Assembly (NCBI GenBank): GCA_023134875.1
Contig: JAGLUH010000136.1
Coordinates: 1 to 6,452 of the forward strand
Source of the DNA: Candidatus Zixiibacteriota bacterium
Lineage (GTDB): Bacteria > Zixibacteria > MSB-5A5 > CAIYYT01
Direction of reading: 5' to 3'
Length of the DNA: 6,452 nucleotides
The number at the start of each line of letters is the position of its first letter. The first letter of the stretch is position 1. The notes beneath the pieces were generated by a model. That model did not search any database. It was not told the DNA's origin and worked only from the letters and a program-made list of their open reading frames with translations. The position numbers and the translations under genes were made by a program. Of the stretch, positions 1 through 5,310 are shown one piece after another.

Positions 1-18
1 CAAACGGAAAGGGTTCTG

Positions 19-537
19 ATGGTTCTGGTTAATGGCCCGGAAACGGGTTGGCCGGAACGGGACCTGACGACCAAGCTGGAGAGACTTTTCGGCGGCAAGA
101 ACAAGTTCGAACTGGTACCGGCAATCGAAGCGGAAGTGCTGGCAGCGACGAGGGAGGGTCGCTTCCGCAAGGTGCAGCTTATCGATCACGGTTTGCGCAT
201 CAACTGTCGCTATATTGTGTCGTGTGATCTGATTCGGGAAGAACTGACGCTGGAGCGGCATTTCCGCATACCTTTTCTGATTAACCAGAATCGAGTGGCG
301 GCTATCCTGGAGCTTGACTACCACGTTGTCGATTGCTACTGCGGCCGCGTCGTTCATTCTGATAGGTTCAAGAAACACCGGTTCGGCTCCTCCAGTATGC
401 AGTTGCTCGATAACAGCGGCGCCGATCCCGATCTCTATCTCAGCTATCCCGACCGCAAACGGCTGTTTGACGATCTGGAAGATGACGCTGCCCGAGAGAT
501 TTTCGCCGAACTGGAGAGGATAGCCAAACAACGGTGA
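19..537 (+). CDS. Hypothetical protein, possibly CsgG/FlgT/LpoB-like fold; may be the 3' part of a longer gene
   Basis: I do not recognise this 172-residue protein with confidence. An ATG at 19 has a fair ribosome binding site (AAAGGG at 8-13, five bases upstream). However, the frame is open to the left edge, so the gene may begin outside the window. The pattern of a hydrophobic strand (VLMVLVNG), a helix ending in a phenylalanine-rich turn (KLERLFGGKNKFELV), then CRYIVSCDLI, a strand AAILELDYHVVDCYCGRVV and a final helix (AREIFAELERI) resembles CsgG/FlgT/LpoB-type proteins. In those, an 'adYvv.G.v' strand precedes a 'v.l.vvD..tG.vv.s' strand. That comparison is by eye only. No signal peptide or lipobox is visible in the part seen, so if it is an envelope protein the export signal must be upstream. 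The protein ends at a TGA at 535-537, before a non-coding gap, so it is probably not in the same operon as the following kinase-like gene. Confidence 0.6.
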   Translation: MVLVNGPETGWPERDLTTKLERLFGGKNKFELVPAIEAEVLAATREGRFRKVQLIDHGLRINCRYIVSCDLIREELTLERHFRIPFLINQNRVAAILELDYHVVDCYCGRVVHSDRFKKHRFGSSSMQLLDNSGADPDLYLSYPDRKRLFDDLEDDAAREIFAELERIAKQR

Positions 538-580
538 GCAAAGCAGAAAAATTAACCTTTGTGCGGTTCTGTAGGCGGCG

Positions 581-598
581 GATGTCCCATTTGTCCCT
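581..598 (+). repeat. Direct repeat copy 1 (18 bases)
   Basis: The sequence GATGTCCCATTTGTCCCT matches the copy at 740-757 at 16 of 18 positions; both differences are transitions. The two copies are 159 bases apart and flank the stem-loops in the gap. Confidence 0.6.
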
Positions 599-628
599 CA
601 CCTTGATCCGAGCAGCGGGCAGCCGAGG

Positions 629-654
629 GTCGAAATCCTTGTGGTCTATTCGAC
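629..654. repeat. Inverted repeat, 6-base arms, loop 14
   Basis: GTCGAA at 629-634 is exactly complementary to TTCGAC at 649-654. The arms share the GTCGAA/TTCGAC core with the stronger hairpin at 682-704, so the two may be related units. The long loop makes it a weak structure on its own. Confidence 0.4.
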
Positions 655-663
655 GAAACCTTC

Positions 664-680
664 TTCATGTTTCGCATGAA
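664..680. repeat. Inverted repeat, 6-base arms, loop 5, covering the 667 ATG
   Basis: TTCATG at 664-669 pairs exactly with CATGAA at 675-680. The hairpin would bury the ATG at 667, the most upstream possible start of the kinase-like gene, which is one more reason to prefer the later start at 763. Confidence 0.4.
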
Positions 681-681
681 T

Positions 682-704
682 GTCGAAAGTACAGGACTTT
701 CGAC
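682..704. repeat. Stem-loop, 9-base perfect stem, loop 5
   Basis: GTCGAAAGT at 682-690 is exactly complementary to ACTTTCGAC at 696-704, around the loop ACAGG. It is the strongest structure in the gap. No run of T follows, so it is not a standard intrinsic terminator. It may be an RNA leader element, a protein-binding palindrome or part of a dispersed repeat. Confidence 0.6.
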
Positions 705-739
705 CTACAAGAGGGATACCCAATCATTTGTGGCCGACA

Positions 740-757
740 GATGTCCCGTTTGTCTCT
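740..757 (+). repeat. Direct repeat copy 2 (18 bases)
   Basis: GATGTCCCGTTTGTCTCT matches the copy at 581-598 at 16 of 18 positions. It ends five bases before the preferred ATG (763) of the kinase-like gene and so occupies the place where its ribosome binding site would be. Confidence 0.6.
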
Positions 758-762
758 TGCTT

Positions 763-1860
763 ATGAAAACATCAGTTAAACATTCGCAGGGTGAATCGCG
801 AATCGCCCGGTTATCGGCTCCTCTCAATAAACTGCCTGTTCCCCTCTTTGTCGTAGATGCAAATCAAGAACTTATTTTCATCAATAGCCATCTTAATGAC
901 TTGCTTCAACTCTCTGCTGAAGAGAAGGTAAGTTCGCTGAGTGACCTGGAACAAATACTTGATGTTAATCTCCAATCTCGTTTCTCCCGTGTTTTGTCAG
1001 GCCTTTCAGACGACCATGACGACCCTTTTCTCTGCGTAACGCCATCGGGACGCACATTGCTTCTCCGGCTCAAGCTGATGTCCCTTGGCGATGACGATGT
1101 GACGCCCTCCGTTTTGGGAATGGTTACCGACCTGACTACTGCTCTCCAGTCGGCTTTCAGTCCGAGAGATGCGGACGGAGGTGCAATGCAGGACGAAAGG
1201 AAATTTGCGGCTATCGAGAGAAGTACACTATTGGCTGAAGTCACTCATCAGGTTGCGCACGCATTGCGTAATCCCCTAACTATTATTGGCGGATTTGCCA
1301 GCTTGCTTAAAAGAAACCTCGATCCTGCCGATAAACTAAGTGAATATGCCGGGATTATCGTAGCTGAGGCTGCAAAAGTGGAGAAATCGCTTGCCGATAC
1401 GCTTGACTTCTCGAAATCCCTGGCTGACAAGAAGAGTACTGTCGACCTGAATGAGTTGATCGGCGCGGCGGTGCAAATGGTGCGGCAGAGGGGTGATCGC
1501 ACCGGCCGGCTGCTTCATCTGAAGCGAGCCGATACATCGCTGCCGGTACAGGTCAACCCTGATCAGACGGTACAGTGTCTGTATGACGTACTTGAACTTC
1601 TTCTTACGGAATTGCCGGAGGGCACCACGCTGGACATCGAGGTTGCTTCATCTTCAGACAGGAGGCAGGTTAAGATAGGATTCGTCAGTGAAACAGAGAT
1701 TGAGAAGCACCTGACCAAGGTATTCAGGCATCAATCGGCGGAACGTTCACCCCGACTGACCCTGACTCTGGAAACTATTCGTCATAACGGCGGTGATCTT
1801 GGTCTGGAGGCATCAGCAGCAGGAAATGTCTGCGTATACGTGGAATATCCGGCGGTTTGA
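763..1860 (+). CDS. PAS domain histidine-kinase-like protein with degenerate ATP-binding domain
   Basis: The 365-residue product has a PAS-like sensor segment at about 20-126 (LPVPLFVVDANQELIFIN, then VLGMVTDLT). A HisKA dimerisation helix pair follows at about 155-220, with the H-box HQVAHALRNPLTIIGGF. His166 aligns with the phosphoacceptor, followed at the normal spacing by Asn170 and Pro171. No membrane segment or signal peptide is seen, so it should be cytoplasmic. The residue after the histidine, normally Glu or Asp, is Ala. The C-terminal domain (about 262-365) is short. It aligns with kinase ATPase domains from NPDQTVQCLYDVLELLL to IRHNGGDLGLEA, but the N-box Asn, the DxGxG box and the GxGLGL box are absent. 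I infer weak or no autokinase activity and a role as phosphotransferase or scaffold, as in ChpT. The start is uncertain: the frame opens at an ATG at 667, but that extension is made of repeat sequence. Neither start has a good ribosome binding site. Confidence 0.85.
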   Translation: MKTSVKHSQGESRIARLSAPLNKLPVPLFVVDANQELIFINSHLNDLLQLSAEEKVSSLSDLEQILDVNLQSRFSRVLSGLSDDHDDPFLCVTPSGRTLLLRLKLMSLGDDDVTPSVLGMVTDLTTALQSAFSPRDADGGAMQDERKFAAIERSTLLAEVTHQVAHALRNPLTIIGGFASLLKRNLDPADKLSEYAGIIVAEAAKVEKSLADTLDFSKSLADKKSTVDLNELIGAAVQMVRQRGDRTGRLLHLKRADTSLPVQVNPDQTVQCLYDVLELLLTELPEGTTLDIEVASSSDRRQVKIGFVSETEIEKHLTKVFRHQSAERSPRLTLTLETIRHNGGDLGLEASAAGNVCVYVEYPAV

Positions 1861-1868
1861 GGAGTAGT

Positions 1869-2225
1869 ATGTCCAAAACGATTATGTGCGTCGATGATGA
1901 GGCCAACCTGCTCAAGTTATATGAGCATGAGTTAGGCGAAGAGGGTTACCAGGTTATCGCCGCAGCCGATGGCAACACGGCGCTGGCGGCGCTGGCATCG
2001 AATGAGATCGATTTGGTGGTGCTTGATATCAGGATGGGTGAGTTTGACGGGCTCCAGGTGCTGGGAGAGATCAGGAAGAACAATCCCGATTTACCGGTTC
2101 TGCTTCACTCGGCTTATAGTACCTATAAACATGATTTCCAGAGCTGGCTGGCCAATGATTACCTGGTCAAATCGGCCGATCTTGCCGAGCTGAAAGCGAA
2201 AATCAGGGAGTTGCTGAGTATCTGA
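1869..2225 (+). CDS. Stand-alone response regulator receiver protein
   Basis: This is a single CheY-like receiver domain of 118 residues with no output domain. The acidic pair Asp9-Asp10, the phosphoacceptor Asp53 (in VVLDIRM), Ser81 (in LLHSAYS) and Lys101 are all in place, so it should accept phosphate. The lysine is followed by Ser instead of the usual Pro, and the stretch between Ser81 and Lys101 (YKHDFQSWLANDYL) lacks the common 'A...GA' pattern; this is the surface that often contacts partners. The start is the ATG at 1869, because GAGGAG at 1859-1864 lies four bases upstream and overlaps the stop codon of the kinase-like gene. An in-frame TTG at 1857 would precede that site. It is the obvious phosphotransfer partner of the kinase-like protein. 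Its own stop overlaps the next start (TGATG), which indicates translational coupling. Confidence 0.92.
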   Translation: MSKTIMCVDDEANLLKLYEHELGEEGYQVIAAADGNTALAALASNEIDLVVLDIRMGEFDGLQVLGEIRKNNPDLPVLLHSAYSTYKHDFQSWLANDYLVKSADLAELKAKIRELLSI

Positions 2226-2584
2226 TGACAACCAAGGAAGAAGAAATGAAGCGGTTGACCGGCGAAGTTGAGAACCTGGCGGAGGAGTTGAAGCTGCTCA
2301 GTTTGAACCTTACTGTCGCCAACGCCAAGCTGCGGGTGAAGGACAGCGCGTTTCAGGCTGTCAGTTCGAGTATGGGAGAACTACTTGATAATGCCTCGAC
2401 GGTGTACGATGAAGCGACGGCGGTGGTGAAACAGGCCCGGGGTGAGATGGTGGCGGGAGGTGATCAGGGAATGATACCCAGGGAACTGGACGCCGCCCTG
2501 GATCGGATCAAGTCCACCGCCGAATATATTATTAGAACAGTTGTCGCCACTAAGCAGGGACGTGGCGTGGACAAACAATACTGA
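2225..2584 (+). CDS. Hypothetical coiled-coil protein
   Basis: This 119-residue protein belongs to no family I recognise. Residues 1-45 are a charged, leucine-patterned helix (EEEMKRLTGEVENLAEELKL) that should form a coiled coil. A second helical part follows (SSSMGELLDNASTVYDEA), and a third near 85-110 (LDAALDRIKSTAEYIIRTV). There is no Cys, no signal peptide and no membrane segment, so it is probably a soluble oligomeric adaptor. The ATG at 2225 overlaps the receiver stop by one base (TGATG), typical of coupled translation. An in-frame ATG at 2246 has a better-spaced site (AAGGA at 2234-2238) and could be the true start, giving 112 residues. Its place between a receiver and a CheB-like protein suggests a partner in the same complex, but no residue shows what it binds. 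Confidence 0.75.
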   Translation: MTTKEEEMKRLTGEVENLAEELKLLSLNLTVANAKLRVKDSAFQAVSSSMGELLDNASTVYDEATAVVKQARGEMVAGGDQGMIPRELDAALDRIKSTAEYIIRTVVATKQGRGVDKQY

Positions 2585-2597
2585 CACTAATGGTTGT

Positions 2598-3215
2598 ATG
2601 CTTGCTATGAAACTGGTACTGATTATCACCGACATCGGCGGCCCGCCGGCGCTGCATGATTTGCTCTCGCAGTTGCCCAAAGACTACCAACTGCCGATTG
2701 TGGTGATACAATCCTCCGACGCCGGCATTTTCGAAGCATCCGCCGCCGTGTTGAACCGCACTGTTCAACTGGAGGTGGCGATGCTTGGCGATGACGCCGT
2801 CCTGCAAGCCGGTCATGTCTATTTTGCCAGGCCGGAGAAACTGTACCGGTTGGATCAGGTTGACTCGGGATTGGCTGTGAAGATGGAAGATGAGAGTCTG
2901 ACAGAAGCTGCTCTCTGCGGAACGATAGAGAATTTCGCCCAATGCTGCGGTAAGCAACTGGCGGTTATATTCCTGTCCGGTAAGACGGCCGGAGAGGAAT
3001 TACTCACTGGATGCAGGAGACTGGAAAACCAGGGTTGTCGGATTCTGGTACTGGATCGGGAAGAGGCGCCGGTATTTGATATGGGCAAACAAATCCTCTC
3101 GCGCATTCCGTCAGCCGAAGAGATCAGTATTGCCGGAATCGTGCATTTTCTGGCGGCCCCGGATGATAGCCTGAGCAGGCTCGGTACTCAGCAGACGCAC
3201 TCAACCAGGCAATGA
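2598..3215 (+). CDS. CheB methylesterase-domain-like protein lacking the catalytic triad
   Basis: The 205-residue product aligns along its length with the C-terminal methylesterase domain of CheB, which removes methyl groups from chemoreceptor glutamates. Matching landmarks in order are IITDIGGPPALHDLLSQLP (CheB: IGASTGG.eAl..ll..LP), LPIVVIQSSDAGIF (iv..QHMp.gF), LQAGHVYFARPEKL (l.pGHvYiAPgd.h), LAVIFLSGKTAGEELL (v.gViLTGMG.DGa.Gl) and VFDMGKQIL (VfgMP..ai). The catalytic Ser is replaced by Asp12 and the His by Ser39, and the Asp-bearing GMGxDG loop reads GKTAG. No receiver domain is attached. I infer a catalytically dead relative, perhaps a binding or regulatory subunit. The ATG at 2598 is chosen, with another at 2607. 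Upstream TTG and GTG starts would add a tail that overlaps the previous gene without matching CheB. No clear ribosome binding site is visible. Confidence 0.8.
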   Translation: MLAMKLVLIITDIGGPPALHDLLSQLPKDYQLPIVVIQSSDAGIFEASAAVLNRTVQLEVAMLGDDAVLQAGHVYFARPEKLYRLDQVDSGLAVKMEDESLTEAALCGTIENFAQCCGKQLAVIFLSGKTAGEELLTGCRRLENQGCRILVLDREEAPVFDMGKQILSRIPSAEEISIAGIVHFLAAPDDSLSRLGTQQTHSTRQ

Positions 3216-3260
3216 ATTGAAGGTGGTAACAAGCAACACAAGAAGATTAATAGGTACAGT

Positions 3261-3671
3261 ATGAGTAGTAACGCCGACAAGTTGAACAAGCCCGTCATTC
3301 TGGTAGTTGATGACGAGGAAATCATGCGCAATGTGATTGCCAAGATGCTCAAGGGGAGGGGCTACGAGATCGAAACTGCCGACAGCACGCTGACAGCCCT
3401 GGAACTACTTAAATCGAGAAGTTTCGATCTGGTAATCTCGGATGTGCAAATGCCCGGCAGGAATGGTTTCGAGTTGCTCAAAGAGGTCAAACAGACTTAC
3501 CCGGAGATAGTGGTCATTATGATGACCGGCCATTCCGACACTTATACAATAAAGGATGCTCTCATGCTTGGAGCGGAAGAGTATATTGCGAAACCGTTTA
3601 AGCATTATGAAGTTACTGCTGTTGTCGAAAGGGCGCTGTTGCGACGTGAGGTCGCCAGGGCGCAAAACTAA
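3261..3671 (+). CDS. Stand-alone response regulator receiver protein (CheY-like)
   Basis: This is a 136-residue single receiver domain with a short N-terminal tail and no DNA-binding or enzymatic output. All key residues are present: Asp17-Asp18, phosphoacceptor Asp61 (LVISDVQMPGRNGFELL), Thr89 in MMTGHSD and Lys111 in AKPF. It is a more conventional receiver than the one at 1869, with the normal Lys-Pro and a GAEEYIAKPF end. AGGT at 3252-3255, five bases before the ATG, is a modest ribosome binding site. The 45-base gap from the CheB-like gene has no clear terminator, so it is probably in the same transcript. Its stop (TAA at 3669-3671) lies just before the inferred start of the FapA gene, and that frame already overlaps its last codons. 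A REC-FapA fusion by frameshift is possible and is discussed under findings. Confidence 0.92.
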   Translation: MSSNADKLNKPVILVVDDEEIMRNVIAKMLKGRGYEIETADSTLTALELLKSRSFDLVISDVQMPGRNGFELLKEVKQTYPEIVVIMMTGHSDTYTIKDALMLGAEEYIAKPFKHYEVTAVVERALLRREVARAQN

Positions 3672-3673
3672 GC

Positions 3674-5134
3674 CTGCAAGAAAAGGGACTCCATCTTACT
3701 GTCAGCACTGACGGACTCGAAGCCCATCTGACTCTGATCCAGGCGGAGTTGGAAGAGGAACTCACCGTCGCAGCAATCATGGCGCTGTTGGAAGAAGCGG
3801 ATATATCTTTTGGCGTTGACCAGGACGCGATCGAAAAACTGGTGGCGGAACCGGTTTATGATGAACCTGTCATTGTGGCTCAGGGTGAGCCACCGGTTGC
3901 GGGAGAAGACGCCCAAATTGAGTATATGTTTGATGCCAGTCGCAAAAAGACGCCGACGGAAGATGAGCACGGTCGTGTCGACTACAAAGACCTGAACTAT
4001 ATCCAGAACGCGAGTAAGGGGGAGGTGCTGGTGCAGAGAATTCCCCCTACCGCCGGTACTCCGGGGAAAACGGTTTTTGGTATCGAGATCGCGGCCTTGA
4101 AGGGCAAGGATAAGAGGCTGATCAAAGGGCCGAACACCCAGCTTTCCGTGGATGGATTAACCTTGACATCAGTTATAGATGGCACCATTGTGTTCAAGCA
4201 AAACTCTGTCGGTGTGCAGGCGGCCGGAAACATCTCCGGCTCTATAGATTCCTCCACCGGTAACATAAACTGTGCCGGCTCACTCAAGATAGCCAAGGGC
4301 ATTACTTCCGATTTCAAGGTAAAAGTGGGTGGTGATTTGGAGATCGGTGGAAATGTCGAAGATGCCATCATTGAGGCGGAATGCAGTGTCTTGATCAGGG
4401 GTGGTTTCTTTGGTGGTGGTCACGGCTCGATTACTGCCGGCGGTGATGTAACCGTGAAGTATGTCGAAAACCAGAAGATCAGGGCGGAGGGCAGCATCAA
4501 CGTCGGCGGTCAGGTTCTCAACGCTGACATTTATGCCAGCGAGGAAGTGATCGTCGAAGGCAAGATGGGTAGCATTGTCGGTGGCACAGTCGCCGCCAAA
4601 CACCTGGTCAGGACGGTATCTGCCGGTAACGACGCCGGCGTACTGACGCATCTCCATGTCGGTTACGATATGAAGCTGATTGAATGTCGGGCAAAGATCG
4701 AAAAGGAATTAGCTCGCCTCGAAGAAGATGAGGCTAAAGTTAAAAAGGCGCTGGTAACACTATACAAGCTGGAACTGACAGGAAAGCTGCCCCCCGATAA
4801 GCAGACGGCTATGGACAAGCTGAAGAAATTCAATATTGAACTGCCAGCCCAGGTCGAAAAGCTCCAGCAGGAACTGAAGGAACTTGATTTGCAGCTCAAG
4901 GAGTTATTCGGCGCCCGGATTGTTATTGAAAAGAACGTCCACTCAGGGACTGTTATCCATTTTGGTCCCGTCTACAAAGAAATTCTCGACGACATTGCCG
5001 GCGGTTGCGTGTTCGAGAACGTCTCCGGTACAATAATCTGGTCGCCCTTCCAGGCTGATAAAGAAGGAGCGATTGCCGAGGAACGCCGCAAAAAGCAAAA
5101 AGAGACGCAATCGGCAGCGGCGACACCAGCTTAA
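3674..5134 (+). CDS. fapA: FapA/DUF342 family protein (flagellar assembly protein A-like)
   Basis: The product belongs to the DUF342/FapA family. Vibrio FapA is a polar flagellar biosynthesis factor, while many members lie outside flagellar loci. Counted from the CTG at 3674 (486 residues), an N-terminal domain (LHLTVSTDGLEAHLTL to VDQDAIEKL, then VIVAQGEPPVAGEDAQIEY) is followed by the family signature PPTAGTPGKTVFGIEI near 124-140. A Gly-rich repeat region at about 180-330 (GNISGSID, GGDLEIGGN, AGGDVTVKY, GSINVGGQV) is typical of its beta-helix. A charged coiled coil at about 333-413, a short beta segment (NVHSGTVIHFGPV) and a Lys-rich tail complete it. The first standard start in frame is a TTG at 3749 (461 residues, AGGCGGAG just upstream), but that removes half of the N-terminal domain. 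The CTG lies two bases after the receiver stop, where a re-initiating ribosome could start. Family call is firm; the exact start is not. Confidence 0.85.
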   Translation: MQEKGLHLTVSTDGLEAHLTLIQAELEEELTVAAIMALLEEADISFGVDQDAIEKLVAEPVYDEPVIVAQGEPPVAGEDAQIEYMFDASRKKTPTEDEHGRVDYKDLNYIQNASKGEVLVQRIPPTAGTPGKTVFGIEIAALKGKDKRLIKGPNTQLSVDGLTLTSVIDGTIVFKQNSVGVQAAGNISGSIDSSTGNINCAGSLKIAKGITSDFKVKVGGDLEIGGNVEDAIIEAECSVLIRGGFFGGGHGSITAGGDVTVKYVENQKIRAEGSINVGGQVLNADIYASEEVIVEGKMGSIVGGTVAAKHLVRTVSAGNDAGVLTHLHVGYDMKLIECRAKIEKELARLEEDEAKVKKALVTLYKLELTGKLPPDKQTAMDKLKKFNIELPAQVEKLQQELKELDLQLKELFGARIVIEKNVHSGTVIHFGPVYKEILDDIAGGCVFENVSGTIIWSPFQADKEGAIAEERRKKQKETQSAAATPA

Positions 5135-5251
5135 ATCCCTCTGGCAATCGGGACGTTCCCCCCGCGAATCTGCTAATATCTGATCTGATTTTAGGAAGTT
5201 GGGATTTTTTGGCCTGGCAGGTTGGTTGGAGGACTCTCCGGCAAATAGTTA
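5135..5251. other. Gap after fapA without a clear terminator
   Basis: I looked for a hairpin followed by a T-run here. There is a short T-run at 5205-5210 (ATTTTTT), but no stable stem directly precedes it. A GGGA/TCCC stem with a three-base loop at about 5149-5159 is too weak and too far away. Transcription from the signalling operon may therefore read through into ffh or stop by another mechanism. Confidence 0.4.
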
Positions 5252-5280
5252 TTGCCAGACAGGAAATATTACACTATAAT
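5252..5280 (+). promoter_or_regulatory. Sigma70-type promoter for ffh
   Basis: TTGCCA at 5252-5257 (five of six matches to TTGACA) is followed after exactly 17 bases by a perfect TATAAT at 5275-5280. Transcription would start near 5287, giving a leader of about 24 bases before the ffh ATG. An imperfect palindrome, GGCAA (5240-5244) and TTGCC (5252-5256), overlaps the -35 box, and AATATT occurs at both 5265-5270 and 5278-5283 around the -10. Either could be a regulator site, but both are short enough to be chance. Confidence 0.75.
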
Positions 5281-5310
5281 ATTAGGTTTCGTTTGCCATG
5301 AGGGTGACGT

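Larger units (their letters stand above)
538..762. other. Non-coding gap with repeats and stem-loops
   Basis: No convincing gene lies here. A GTG-started frame (534-779, 81 codons) and an N-terminal extension of the downstream kinase frame (from 667) both cross the region. Their products are rich in Arg, Ser and Cys, show no domain, and are formed largely by the repeats, so I read them as chance frames. The gap holds two 18-base direct repeats near its ends and three inverted repeats between them. It could be a dispersed intergenic repeat, a structured 5' leader of the signalling operon, or both. I could not find a convincing sigma70 promoter in it, although the operon downstream needs one somewhere here. 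Confidence 0.55.

Noticed and set aside
667..762. N-terminal extension of the kinase-like protein from the ATG at 667
   Set aside because: The ATG lies inside a hairpin, has no ribosome binding site, and the added 32 residues come from the hairpin and repeat copy 2. The CPVC it contains looks like a metal site but is encoded by the repeat.
534..779. GTG-started frame of 81 codons overlapping the end of the first gene
   Set aside because: It is made almost entirely of the repeat and hairpin region and is rich in Arg and Ser. It shows no domain, and its internal similarity (RMSHLSL and QMSRLSL) follows from the direct repeats lying in the same frame.
2541..2597. TTG-started extension of the CheB-like protein
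   Set aside because: It overlaps the coiled-coil gene, adds residues with no counterpart in CheB, and the fold's first strand begins right after the ATGs at 2598 and 2607.
4280..4657. Long minus-strand open frame inside fapA (125 codons), and similar minus-strand frames elsewhere
   Set aside because: These lie opposite well-supported genes, show no domain or ribosome binding site, and are typical shadows of biased codon use.
5149..5210. Possible intrinsic terminator after fapA
   Set aside because: The only T-run (5205-5210) is not preceded by a stable stem, and the small GGGA/TCCC stem is about 45 bases away.
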